Origin: Oceanobacillus senegalensis
GTDB lineage: Bacteria > Bacillota > Bacilli > Bacillales > Amphibacillaceae
Assembly (NCBI RefSeq): GCF_900176885.1
Contig: NZ_LT839648.1
Location: 1,858,116 to 1,922,115 of the forward strand
Length of the DNA: 64,000 nucleotides
Reading direction: 5' to 3'
This document shows, piece after piece, positions 55,214 through 63,060 of the stretch (its first letter is position 1; the number at the start of each line of letters is the position of its first letter). Under the pieces are notes generated by a model. The model saw only the letters and a program-made list of their open reading frames with translations. It was not told the origin of the DNA and ran no database searches. The translations under genes were made by a program, and so were the position numbers.

Positions 55214-55525
55214 AGTAGTATTTTCCTTTTTATTTTTCCTCTGAAAATGAAGCCTTGTACGATAAATGGCCAAAACCAAATTTATTACGATTAAGCTTTC
55301 TACACTTGGCATTCTCATAACCGTACTAAATATAGTTATGATAAATACACCGATTAAAAGCATTATATATACAATAACAGTCTTCAATATAGGTAATTTT
55401 TTGGCAAAACCTAACTCAAATGCAATAACTGATAACACTAAATTTAATACATAAAATATCCAAAAAATATTATCCGTACCATTTATCTCTAATATATAAT
55501 CAAAAACAAGTCTAAAATTATCCAT
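55208..55525 (-). CDS. ylaH: YlaH-like membrane protein
   Basis: A 105-residue protein with three hydrophobic helices (about 21-41, 45-64 and 75-92), belonging to the YlaH family found beside ylaI and ylaF in Bacillaceae. Role unknown. It is oriented opposite to ylaI and ylaF here. typA, which lies between ylaF and ylaH in B. subtilis, is absent. Confidence 0.87.
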   Translation of the reverse strand: MDNFRLVFDYILEINGTDNIFWIFYVLNLVLSVIAFELGFAKKLPILKTVIVYIMLLIGVFIITIFSTVMRMPSVESLIVINLVLAIYRTRLHFQRKNKKENTTP

Positions 55526-55620
55526 CTGTCTCCCCCATTACTTCAATACACTCTTACACTATCTTACTAAATCTGCATTAAACTTGCTAGAGTAACGTAT
55601 AACGAAATTATACATTTTTT

Positions 55621-55649
55621 TTGAAAAGATAGCATATTACATTTATAAT
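55621..55649 (+). promoter_or_regulatory. Sigma-A promoter of ylaF
   Basis: TTGAAA (55621-55626) and TATAAT (55644-55649) are separated by exactly 17 bp. The transcript should start near 55656 and begin with a hairpin-rich leader. Confidence 0.8.
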
Positions 55650-55672
55650 GAATTTATATGTAATCTCAAGTC

Positions 55673-55712
55673 TGTAGGTTATAAGACCTCTTAACCTGCA
55701 AGAAATAGAGGT
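55673..55712 (+). promoter_or_regulatory. ylaF leader hairpin with loop complementary to the ribosome binding site
   Basis: TGTAGGTTA (55673-55681) pairs with TAACCTGCA (55692-55700). The loop contains ACCTCT (55686-55691), exactly complementary to AGAGGT (55707-55712), which is the ylaF Shine-Dalgarno sequence. The pairings could form a pseudoknot that masks the start. Whether it regulates is inference. Confidence 0.45.
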
Positions 55713-55720
55713 GTTTTATA

Positions 55721-55900
55721 ATGGCCCAATTAAATATTCCTATGCTAATACTAGCCTTTTTAGTAATTGCGATGTTTGTTGGAGTAGGTATAGCTATTTC
55801 ACTTGGCAATATTTGGTTAATTCTATTATTTATTGTATTAGGATTTGCTATTATGGGTTATGGCCTATCCATAAAAAGAAAGGAAGGAAATGATGCTTAA
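55721..55900 (+). CDS. ylaF: YlaF-family small membrane protein (DUF5325)
   Basis: A 59-residue protein with two membrane helices: MLILAFLVIAMFVGVGIAI and WLILLFIVLGFAIMGYGL, then a basic tail KRKEGNDA. Length, topology and location match YlaF. AGAGGTG is seven bases upstream of the ATG, and a sigma-A promoter and leader hairpin precede it. Function unknown. Its stop codon lies in the loop of the terminator shared with yktC. Confidence 0.85.
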   Translation: MAQLNIPMLILAFLVIAMFVGVGIAISLGNIWLILLFIVLGFAIMGYGLSIKRKEGNDA

Positions 55901-55922
55901 GTGTCATTTCCTTCCTTTCTTT
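55875..55922. terminator. Shared bidirectional terminator of ylaF and yktC
   Basis: A perfect 19-bp stem (AAAGAAAGGAAGGAAATGA and complement) with a ten-base loop. The ylaF stop lies in the loop and the yktC stop in the stem. Confidence 0.85.
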
Positions 55923-56710
55923 ATCGAATCAATTATTTCTTTATGCAGACACGAATTACATGTCAATATAGAGTTTTTCTTAAGCATATTTAATGGGTTC
56001 CCATCAATATCAGTTGTTACTCCGTCAACTTCATTAACAATAACAATTCCTGCAGCAATATCCCATGGCGAAAGTCTCATAGAGAGATATCCATCAATAA
56101 TACCTTCTGCGAGGAAAGCAAATTCGAGTGCAGCAGAACCATATGTTCTTGTACCACGAACTTTACGAACAAATTGCTGCATCGTTTCTTTCTGAACGAA
56201 GCGGTTATCACATAGCCAAAAATGATTCATCCCAATGATACCTTCACGTATATCTACATCCTGGTTCAACAAAGGTAATTGCTTATCATTTTTAAAGGCA
56301 CCTTCATTTCTTATTGCATGATAAAAATTATTGGCCATTACATCATAAATAATGCCAATCTCACCAATTCCATCATGATAAATTCCTATTGATATGGCAA
56401 AATTACGCTTCTGATGTACAAAATTCATCGTGCCATCTATCGGATCAATAATCCAGATGGTTCCATTCATACTAGTCAGACGATCACCATAGCCCTCTTC
56501 CCCTATAATTGAATGATTTGGATAAGTCTCTTTTATTTTCTGTACAAAAAAAGATTCTGTTTCTTTATCTAATGTAGTAACAAGGTCATTAGGATTAGAT
56601 TTTGTATCTACGTCATATGGACTGTCCATCTTATTCCGAATATTTTCTCCTGCTTCTTTTACCCAATTCATTGCCACTTGATATATTTCTTTACGAATTT
56701 CCGAGTTCAT
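55904..56710 (-). CDS. yktC: Inositol monophosphatase family protein YktC
   Basis: Mg-dependent sugar-phosphate phosphatase fold (IMPase/SuhB). The 268-residue protein carries the metal sites GEEG (about 70-73), DPIDGTMNF (89-94 for DPIDGT) and the C-terminal SPWDIAAGIVIV with the WDxAAG motif. Natural substrate in Bacilli is not settled. ATG at 56710 has GGAGG seven bases upstream; a longer frame of 21 codons has none. The yktC-ykzI-yktB neighbourhood is conserved. Confidence 0.92.
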   Translation of the reverse strand: MNSEIRKEIYQVAMNWVKEAGENIRNKMDSPYDVDTKSNPNDLVTTLDKETESFFVQKIKETYPNHSIIGEEGYGDRLTSMNGTIWIIDPIDGTMNFVHQKRNFAISIGIYHDGIGEIGIIYDVMANNFYHAIRNEGAFKNDKQLPLLNQDVDIREGIIGMNHFWLCDNRFVQKETMQQFVRKVRGTRTYGSAALEFAFLAEGIIDGYLSMRLSPWDIAAGIVIVNEVDGVTTDIDGNPLNMLKKNSILTCNSCLHKEIIDSIKKGRK

Positions 56711-57011
56711 ACTGATTCCTCCATAACTGCTATATAAGAGGTCGTTCAAAAAAGTCCGATAAAAATGACACATGGAAGTTTCGACGCACGGGTCGTGCTT
56801 GTATCGGCGCTCTCCATATGTTTTCGGTGGAGAGAGTAACTGTAGTCCTAGGATGTTATCGAATTTAGCCGACCGGTCCTTCTTGACTTCCCTTGAACCC
56901 TCACTATAAGTTATATTGTATCAAAGTGGGGGAATCTATCACAATAAAAGAACCCCCAACAAGTATGGAACCATTCTCATATAGGCGCATATACTTATTG
57001 GGGTACCATTT
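56711..57011. other. Interval between yktC and the ykzI-like gene
   Basis: No coding sequence is seen. It holds the ykzI terminator (56954-57003) and a GC-richer segment (about 56740-56890) with CTCTCC..GGAGAG pairing. The segment GTTCAAAAAAGTCCGAT at its edge resembles dispersed repeats of related genomes, by memory only. Confidence 0.4.
56954..57003 (-). terminator. Terminator of the ykzI-like gene
   Basis: CCCCAATAAGTAT and ATACTTGTTGGGG (one mismatch) pair around a long loop, followed on the minus strand by TTCTTTTATT. Confidence 0.6.
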
Positions 57012-57206
57012 TTATTCTATTTCTTCAATTTCTATAAGTTGTTTACGCAAAAACTTCAATCTCTCTTTTGATTTTATGATTTGAACCTGGTCGTCATCTT
57101 CAAGAGCGTCAAAAAGTGTTAAAAGTTCATAATCGATTTCCATTTTTATTACGGGGAGTCTTTCTTTTGCTTCTTCCCTTTTGATAATTTCCATAACAAA
57201 TTTCAA
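57012..57206 (-). CDS. Small helical protein at the ykzI position
   Basis: A 64-residue acidic, helical protein (KFVMEIIKREEAKERLPVIK, LLTLFDALEDDDQVQIIKSK). No known domain. It lies between yktB and yktC, where B. subtilis has ykzI. A TTG at 57206 is the likely start because AAAGGAGTGG lies eight bases upstream; the frame also includes an ATG six codons earlier that overlaps this site. Confidence 0.68.
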   Translation of the reverse strand: MKFVMEIIKREEAKERLPVIKMEIDYELLTLFDALEDDDQVQIIKSKERLKFLRKQLIEIEEIE

Positions 57207-57434
57207 CAGAGCCACTCCTTTCATTCAATTGCTAGCTCCCATATCCAATTTGTTCTTTTGTATATCTTATGACTATCCTTTCAATTGGTTCATTTAATTT
57301 TCTGAACTTTATCGGTGTTTAGCCCATTCCCGCATCCCATTTTTTTAAACAGTATACTATTTCTTGACTTCATTATATGAATACTTAATAATAATTATTA
57401 TAATTTAATTGGTTTTATAGAAAGGATGACAATC

Positions 57435-58055
57435 TTGAATTTGCAAGGTTTTGAACAAAGGGATTTCGATACATTTACCATCGATGGACTAGAGAAGAGA
57501 ATGGAAGCCATCCAAAATAGAATACAGCCAAAATTTCAGGTAATTGGTAGTGAATTGGTGAATTTTCTATCAGCACATGTTGGAAACGAGCTTTATCTAC
57601 ATATTGCTAAACATGCAAGAAGAACTGTTAATCCTCCAAAGGATACTTGGTTAGCGATTGCCGACAACAAAAGAGGATACAAAAAGCATCCACACTTTCA
57701 ATTAGGACTGTTTGATGACCACTTATTCCTGTGGTTAGCTTTTATTTATGAATTACCAAATAAAAAAGAGATTGGGAAAACACTTTTAGATCATTTCGAG
57801 GAAATTAAACAGCTTCCTGAAGATTTCGTGGTATCATTGGATCATACTAAGAAGGATTCTATTCCACTACAAAACTTAGAACTTAAACACCTTGAAAGGT
57901 TTCGCGATGTAAAAAAAGGAGAATTTCTTATCGGCAGACATCTTTCACACTCAGATGAAAAGGTACAGGATGGAGAAAAGTTATTGGAAACGGCGAAAGA
58001 TACATTCCAAACACTGATACCGTTTTACCATCAAGCGTTACAAGCAAGAAATTAA
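57435..58055 (+). CDS. yktB: DUF1054/UPF0637 protein YktB
   Basis: A 206-residue conserved Bacilli protein. GFEQRDFDTFTIDGLEKRM, RTVNPPKDTWLAIADNKRGY and HFQLGLFDDHLFLWLAFIYE are family motifs. Function unknown. TTG at 57435 is taken as start since AAAGGATGA precedes it; the ATG at 57426 lies within that site. Ends in a perfect palindromic terminator shared with the convergent flavoprotein gene. Confidence 0.88.
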   Translation: MNLQGFEQRDFDTFTIDGLEKRMEAIQNRIQPKFQVIGSELVNFLSAHVGNELYLHIAKHARRTVNPPKDTWLAIADNKRGYKKHPHFQLGLFDDHLFLWLAFIYELPNKKEIGKTLLDHFEEIKQLPEDFVVSLDHTKKDSIPLQNLELKHLERFRDVKKGEFLIGRHLSHSDEKVQDGEKLLETAKDTFQTLIPFYHQALQARN

Positions 58056-58094
58056 TAAAAACCAACCAGAATTCTGGTTGGTTTTTATTAATTT
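58049..58094. terminator. Perfect 46-bp palindromic bidirectional terminator
   Basis: The arms are exactly complementary about a GAATTC centre (58069-58074), with T-runs in both directions. The yktB stop (58053-58055) is inside it, and the stop of the convergent gene begins at its right edge (58093-58095). Confidence 0.85.
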
Positions 58095-59049
58095 AGCTCC
58101 ACCTAGAAGAAATCTTTTCAGCTTCTTGAATCATATGATCAAATAACTCTCGAACAGTGGGAACATCATTTATTCTAACAGCTGACTGCCCTGCCCAGCC
58201 AAATCCATTTTCCAAATCTCCATCATAGATAAATCGTTGGTTCGCTTTTCCACTTATGTAATCCTTTATAGATTCATATCCCTGGTTAAGCTTTTCCATT
58301 TCCAAGATTTTTTCAGTCCATGAATTTTTTAACGCTCTCGCTGGTGCACCGATTGATCGTTTTATGATTACCGTACTATCCTCTTTTGCTTCTAGAATTG
58401 CTTGTTTATACTTCTCATGTGCATCGACACATTCCTTTGTCGCTATAAATCTGGTTCCCATCTCAATTCCTTCTGCTCCAAGACTAAAAGCTGCCATTAA
58501 TCCACGTCCATCTACAATTCCACCAGACGCAATTACTGGAATAGACACACTATCAACCACTTCAGGAGTTAATACGAAGGTACCAATATCATTTCTTCCT
58601 AAATGTCCTCCACCATCATGCCCAACAACCATAACTGCATCTGCACCAAGTTCTTCAGCTTTTTGCGCTTGCCTTTTTGCTGCAACAAGAACCAATGTCT
58701 TTATTCCATTACCTTTTACCATATCTAAGACACCTTTTGGATTACCACCCGTTACCGATATTACAGGAACTTTTTCTTCAACGGCTACTTCGACCATATG
58801 TTCGAATCTCCTACCATGTTGACCAATTGCAAAGTTAACCCCAAATGGTTTATCGGTTATGGTTCTTATCTTTTGGATTTCTTTACGAAGTTCATCTGGA
58901 TTCTCTAAACTCATTGCTGTAATTTGTCCTAATCCCCCAGCATTAGAAACAGCACCTGCCAGATCTGAATACGCTAAATATGCTAGTCCTCCCTGAATAA
59001 CTGGATACTCAATATCAAATAATTCTGTTACCCTTGTTTTAAAATTCAT
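58093..59049 (-). CDS. Nitronate monooxygenase/FabK-like flavoprotein
   Basis: FMN-dependent TIM-barrel oxidoreductase, 318 residues. TELFDIEYPVIQGGLAYLAY, PFGVNFAIGQHG, MVVGHDGGGHLGR with the conserved His, and VIASGGIVDGRGLMAAFSLG (phosphate-binding) are characteristic. The family includes nitronate monooxygenases and enoyl-ACP reductase II; sequence alone does not separate them. It overlaps the palindromic terminator shared with yktB. A ribosome binding site GGGGAGGAG precedes the ATG. Confidence 0.88.
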   Translation of the reverse strand: MNFKTRVTELFDIEYPVIQGGLAYLAYSDLAGAVSNAGGLGQITAMSLENPDELRKEIQKIRTITDKPFGVNFAIGQHGRRFEHMVEVAVEEKVPVISVTGGNPKGVLDMVKGNGIKTLVLVAAKRQAQKAEELGADAVMVVGHDGGGHLGRNDIGTFVLTPEVVDSVSIPVIASGGIVDGRGLMAAFSLGAEGIEMGTRFIATKECVDAHEKYKQAILEAKEDSTVIIKRSIGAPARALKNSWTEKILEMEKLNQGYESIKDYISGKANQRFIYDGDLENGFGWAGQSAVRINDVPTVRELFDHMIQEAEKISSRWS

Positions 59050-59283
59050 AACAAATACTCCTCCCCTTATTGACTACAGTTTATTAAATCTTAACATTAA
59101 CAAATGTATTCTTACTAATACTAGTACTTATTAATCGTATGTCTATGAAAGAGTTCAATTCATTATTATCGAGTCTAGAGAATGACAAAAAATACACCTC
59201 TAAATATGAACTTAGAATAGATAGGAAGAAACACCATTGCTATCAAGGGTAATAAACTTATCTTTTAAAATATTGCTGGTATA
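59050..59283. other. Interval between the flavoprotein gene and SR1
   Basis: AT-rich, 234 bases, no coding sequence. It must hold the promoter of the flavoprotein gene, but I could not select one with confidence. Confidence 0.55.
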
Positions 59284-59313
59284 GAAAAAAAGCTCAGGTA
59301 TACCTGAGCTTTT
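59284..59313 (-). terminator. Intrinsic terminator of SR1
   Basis: Perfect palindrome AAAGCTCAGGTATACCTGAG with outer A/T pairs, then poly-U on the minus strand. Confidence 0.85.
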
Positions 59314-59331
59314 ATATGTTGTATCTGTATT

Positions 59332-59439
59332 TTATTTTTCGTTATTGCATGTAGGACATGTACTATAAAGTGTTGTTACCTTTTCATCTTCATAAGCCTC
59401 TATAACTTTTTCACATTCTTGACAAACAATTGTACCCAT
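59332..59439 (-). CDS. sr1P: GapA-binding peptide SR1P
   Basis: A 35-residue peptide encoded within SR1. It opens MGTIVCQECEKVIEAYEDEK and continues VTTLYSTCPTCNNEK; the start MGTIVCQ, the EDEKVTxLY core and two CxxC pairs (Cys6/Cys9, Cys28/Cys31) match SR1P of Bacillus. In B. subtilis it binds glyceraldehyde-3-phosphate dehydrogenase GapA, and the complex stimulates RNase J1. The ATG is nine bases after AGGGAG; an ATG three codons earlier is too close to that site. Confidence 0.9.
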   Translation of the reverse strand: MGTIVCQECEKVIEAYEDEKVTTLYSTCPTCNNEK

Positions 59440-59491
59440 TTTGCGCATCTCCCTTATATTGTTTGATTAAGCATTAAGTTATCTTAAGAAC

Positions 59492-59540
59492 ATTATATTA
59501 TGACACATTGATACAGTCAAGGGTTAATTAGTATGACATA
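59492..59540 (-). promoter_or_regulatory. SR1 promoter with two candidate CcpN boxes
   Basis: On the minus strand TTGACT (59520-59515) and TATAAT (59497-59492) have 17-bp spacing. Box 1, TATGTCATACT (59540-59530), fully matches the CcpN motif TRTGHYATAYW just upstream of -35. Box 2, TGTGTCATAAT (59507-59497), matches 10 of 11 and overlaps the -10. In B. subtilis CcpN represses SR1 on glycolytic carbon sources. Confidence 0.8.
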
Positions 59541-59725
59541 TTAAGAAAATTCCCCTTTAAATATTTCATAATTTTATTTTATATTTTTATAAGTATCACC
59601 AAAATATTTTAATACCTATTATTAGTATATTGTGTTAGCTAATTAGGATAACTGTATGATAAAATCTCTATTTGGGAAAAGTAATGTACATACATGAATA
59701 CTAATAAAAGAAAGGATTAGACACC

Positions 59726-61285
59726 ATGAAAAAAAGTATTACAAACGTTTTTTATATCTCCGTAATAATTGTCGTTTTATTTATTATTTGGGGGATAATC
59801 CCGGAAGAAATATTACCAAACGGAAACTTAAATGATGTCACAACGAAAATTCAAGGTTTTATTGTTGATCAGTTTGGCTGGTTTTATTTAATAAGTGCAA
59901 CGGGTTTTCTTGTTTTTTCTATCTATTTGATTTTCTCGAGATACGGAAAGATTAAATTAGGTCGACCAGATGATGAACCGGAGTTTACCTATGTAACATG
60001 GTTCGCAATGTTGTTTAGCGCGGGAATGGGAATTGGTTTGGTATTCTGGGGTGTTGCGGAACCCCTACTTCACTTCAATACACCACCATTTGGGGAGGGC
60101 GGTACTGCAGAAGCTGCTAAAGCAGGGATGAAGTATAGCTTTCTTCATTGGGGGCTACACCCTTGGGCGGTATACGCAACTCTAGCTCTAGCATTAGCAT
60201 ACTTCAAATTTCGAAAACAAGCACCTGGGGTTGTTAGCTCCACTTTACTACCCTTATTTGGTGATAAACTTAAAGGTACAGCAGGAACTGCCGTGGATAG
60301 TATCGTTGTATTTGCTACTGTATTTGGTGTAGCAACATCCTTAGGTTTTGGTGCTATCCAAATTAGCGGTGGTTTATCCTATTTATTTGACATAGAGCAA
60401 TCTATTCAGCTTCAATTAATTATAATTGTCATTGTTACAGTTTTATTTATAGCTTCAACAATTTCAGGGTTAGGTAAAGGGATTAAGTATTTAAGTAATA
60501 CGAACCTTATCCTTGCATTACTATTAATGATATTCGTATTTATATTGGGACCGACAGGTTTTATTCTTGACTTTTTCACTACTACTTTTGGAAGTTATAT
60601 TCAAGACTTACCAAGTATGAGTTTACGTATGTCACCTTTTAATGAACAAAATATGGAATGGACAAATGGATGGACAATCTTTTACTGGGCATGGTGGATT
60701 GCTTGGGCTCCATTTGTTGGTACATTTATTGCAAGAGTTTCTCGGGGAAGAACAGTAAGAGAATTTGTTTTAGGTGTTTTATTAGTTCCTACCATTATCG
60801 GGGCTTTATGGTTTACGGTATTTGGTGGCACAGCAATTAATTTTGACATGTACAACGGAACTAACATCATTGAAAAAGTGAACACCTTAGGTGAAGAGGT
60901 GGCACTTTTCGCTATGCTGGAACATCTACCGTTGGGTACCATCGTATCTGTGATCGGAATCCTGTTAATCAGTACTTTTTTCATTACCTCTGCGGATTCC
61001 GCAACACTAGTGTTGGGTATGCAAACAACAGGTGGAAACTTGGATCCAGCAAATAGTGTCAAATTCACTTGGGGAATCATTCAATCAGCGACCGCTGCCG
61101 TTCTATTATGGCAAGGTGGATTGGGTGCGTTGCAAACGGCATCCATTATTGCTGCTTTTCCATTTTGTATCATTTTGATATTAATAGTCATATCCCTAGT
61201 CAAGGCCTTTAAAGACGATGCAAAAGCAATCGAACGACATAGAAAGAAGAAAATTATCAAGGAAATAAAAGGAAATATAAAGTAA
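59726..61285 (+). CDS. BCCT-family transporter (glycine betaine/choline type)
   Basis: Sodium- or proton-coupled symporter for betaine, choline or carnitine, used in osmoprotection. The 519-residue protein has 12 membrane helices. Substrate-box and helix signatures are present: FSAGMGIGLVFWGVAEPLLH, HWGLHPWAVYATLALALAYF and FYWAWWIAWAPFVGTFIARV SRGRT. The C-terminal tail is basic (RHRKKKIIKEIKGNIK), as in osmosensing members such as OpuD/BetL. Exact substrate is not decidable. Ribosome binding site AAAGGATTAG. Confidence 0.93.
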   Translation: MKKSITNVFYISVIIVVLFIIWGIIPEEILPNGNLNDVTTKIQGFIVDQFGWFYLISATGFLVFSIYLIFSRYGKIKLGRPDDEPEFTYVTWFAMLFSAGMGIGLVFWGVAEPLLHFNTPPFGEGGTAEAAKAGMKYSFLHWGLHPWAVYATLALALAYFKFRKQAPGVVSSTLLPLFGDKLKGTAGTAVDSIVVFATVFGVATSLGFGAIQISGGLSYLFDIEQSIQLQLIIIVIVTVLFIASTISGLGKGIKYLSNTNLILALLLMIFVFILGPTGFILDFFTTTFGSYIQDLPSMSLRMSPFNEQNMEWTNGWTIFYWAWWIAWAPFVGTFIARVSRGRTVREFVLGVLLVPTIIGALWFTVFGGTAINFDMYNGTNIIEKVNTLGEEVALFAMLEHLPLGTIVSVIGILLISTFFITSADSATLVLGMQTTGGNLDPANSVKFTWGIIQSATAAVLLWQGGLGALQTASIIAAFPFCIILILIVISLVKAFKDDAKAIERHRKKKIIKEIKGNIK

Positions 61286-61679
61286 TCTTCAATGGGGCTT
61301 TGCAACACCTTCTGATATATACGTCCTATAGGCCAGAACGAATCGGGCTTTTAGGGCAGGCTGTGACTCAAGGGTATGACGCAAGGCCCTTCCCACCTAA
61401 AAAGATTCGTTTTTCTTCCATTTTTGAAAGCAGAGTTTTTACTGCCCCTTAACCTATAATTAAATAGTACATTAAAAAAATTGAGGTTGGGTGAAAAGTA
61501 TTACTCAAAGTAAAACACGAACATGATGGTGTATTGTTCGTGTTTTGAGTTAACACTTTAATTATGCCCCAACCTCTTTGTTACGAAAAGCAAACTTTCT
61601 TGACACTAATTATAGTATTATATCGCGCATCTTAAAACATATTATATTTTACATCAATATAAGTGTACCAAATAATAAA
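61286..61679. other. Interval with two large inverted repeats downstream of the BCCT gene
   Basis: No gene is seen. Element A (61338-61410): ACGAATC/GATTCGT with TTTTAGG/CCTAAAA enclosing a GC-richer core. Element B (61483-61576): GAGGTTGGG/CCCAACCTC enclosing AAAACACGAACA/TGTTCGTGTTTT. Element B resembles dispersed terminator-like repeats I recall from related bacilli and probably ends the BCCT transcript. Confidence 0.5.
61483..61576. repeat. Nested inverted repeat GAGGTTGGG...CCCAACCTC
   Basis: Outer 9-bp arms (61483-61491 and 61568-61576) enclose a perfect inner 12-bp stem AAAACACGAACA/TGTTCGTGTTTT (61512-61523 and 61535-61546). Likely a dispersed repeat acting as a terminator. Confidence 0.7.
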
Positions 61680-63054
61680 GGTTCTAAGTCAAATGTTGGG
61701 GTGGGGCTATTAGCTCCTACCCCTTTAACCTATTGAATTGGCTACGGATTTAAATTGATGGTGTAATAATACCCTTAATCTCAATCGATCATATCTCTTG
61801 AATCCAAAGGCATTTCTCTTGATAACCTTTGTTTGATTATTCAATCCTTCAATAAACCCATTACTATACCCAAAGGCAAAGCTGTTCAATATTTCAGGTT
61901 GCCAATTTTGTAGCGTCTGTATCGCTTTTTCAAATTCCTCTAAACCCGCATCTTTTACTTGCGTATAAAACTGATACAGCCCTTCTTTAACCTCTTTCAT
62001 ATTATCTTTTCCTATTTTCTTTGCTTCTTCAAACCAAGTTCGATAAGATTCTTTTAACCCATAAGCTGTTCTCAAATCTTCTGATAACCCTAAATATCTT
62101 TCTAAGTACCAATGTTGTTTTGCGCTAAGGGCTTCATAATGCTTATAAAATACATGCTTCATTCGCTTGCACTTTTTACGATCATAAGGGTGGAATTCTT
62201 TTTGAACTCGTCTTCGCACACGTTCGAGTGCCCAATAAATATAACGACAGAAATGAAATCGATCCGCTATAATAATAGGATTCCCCAATGCTTGTTGAAC
62301 AGCTGATTTAAAGCTATGACTCATATCCATAATGACTATTTCTACTTTTTCTCCCTTTTCCTGTAGATACTTTTTCACCGTTTTTACGGACCGATCAGGA
62401 AGAATATCCAAAGGCTCACCTGTCTCACCATTACCGATAATGGTCTGATATTTACCTTTATTTGTATCGCCCTTATATTCATCGATCGCTATTACCCGTG
62501 GCAGAGCTTTAACCTCACGTAATTTACCAGCTGATACGTTATCAAAACGTCGCATAGCTGTATTGGATGACGTATGAAATTGGGCAGCAGTATCCTTGAA
62601 ATTCTTCCCCTTTATCACTCGAAAACCTAACGCCTGATTCCATTCCACCGTATGTCGCTGATAACGATAGACAATATTATTGTTTTCTACAAACCTCTTT
62701 CCACACTCACACCTATAACGACGCTTACGATAAAAAATATAGGTTCTACGTTCAAACAATTTTAAATGCTGAATTTTTTGCACTCGATAATCATGAATAC
62801 GCTCTGTTATCTCCCCACAAGAAGGGCATTTATGAGGTTTTTTTGGCAACTGAACATGAATATGAAAGGATCCCTCTATCTCCTCTGTTTTCGTTATTTT
62901 CATTTCTTCTAATCCAGGTAATTTCATGTTAAAATACATATACACGCAACTCCTATCCACTTGTTTCTCGTCAATTCAAGTTTAAAGGATATAGGAGCTT
63001 GCGTGTTTTTTTATGCTTAAATTTTATTAAAACCCCAACATATATTTTAGAGCC
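61680..63054 (-). mobile_element. Complete ISL3-family insertion sequence (1375 bp)
   Basis: Imperfect terminal inverted repeats match in 18 of 23 positions: GGTTCTAAGTCAAATGTTGG at the left (61680 onward) and GGCTCTAAAATATATGTTGG inward from 63054. Direct 8-bp target duplications ATAATAAA flank it exactly (61672-61679 and 63055-63062). It contains one intact transposase gene. An 8-bp duplication and GGCTCT-type ends are typical of ISL3. The identical duplication argues for recent insertion. Confidence 0.93.
61725..62939 (-). CDS. ISL3-family transposase
   Basis: A DDE transposase of 404 residues. N-terminal zinc-finger pairs CPSC and CECG, a helix-turn-helix segment, then the catalytic core: first Asp in VIAIDEYKG, second Asp in IVIMDMSHSF, and Glu in NGFIEGLNNQTKVIKRNAFGF. 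The frame is full length with no stop or frameshift. ATG at 62939 is ten bases after AGGAG; seven further codons upstream are open. An inverted pair (CACGCAA..TTGCGTG, 62943-63006) upstream could form a hairpin that limits external read-through. Confidence 0.92.
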   Translation of the reverse strand: MYFNMKLPGLEEMKITKTEEIEGSFHIHVQLPKKPHKCPSCGEITERIHDYRVQKIQHLKLFERRTYIFYRKRRYRCECGKRFVENNNIVYRYQRHTVEWNQALGFRVIKGKNFKDTAAQFHTSSNTAMRRFDNVSAGKLREVKALPRVIAIDEYKGDTNKGKYQTIIGNGETGEPLDILPDRSVKTVKKYLQEKGEKVEIVIMDMSHSFKSAVQQALGNPIIIADRFHFCRYIYWALERVRRRVQKEFHPYDRKKCKRMKHVFYKHYEALSAKQHWYLERYLGLSEDLRTAYGLKESYRTWFEEAKKIGKDNMKEVKEGLYQFYTQVKDAGLEEFEKAIQTLQNWQPEILNSFAFGYSNGFIEGLNNQTKVIKRNAFGFKRYDRLRLRVLLHHQFKSVANSIG

Positions 63055-63060
63055 ATAATA

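Larger units (their letters stand above)
59284..59485 (-). ncRNA. sr1: SR1 dual-function regulatory RNA
   Basis: A short transcription unit of about 202 nt from a consensus promoter to an intrinsic terminator, close to the 205 nt of B. subtilis SR1. SR1 base-pairs with ahrC mRNA and encodes the peptide SR1P. It is identified here by the embedded SR1P frame, the length, the CcpN-type promoter boxes and the neighbourhood of pdhD, which is also near SR1 in B. subtilis. Confidence 0.85.

Noticed and set aside
57435..58822. Long plus-strand frame at 58364-58822 opposite the flavoprotein gene
   Set aside because: Antisense shadow of a conserved gene with Ser/Thr/Pro-rich composition and no ribosome binding site.
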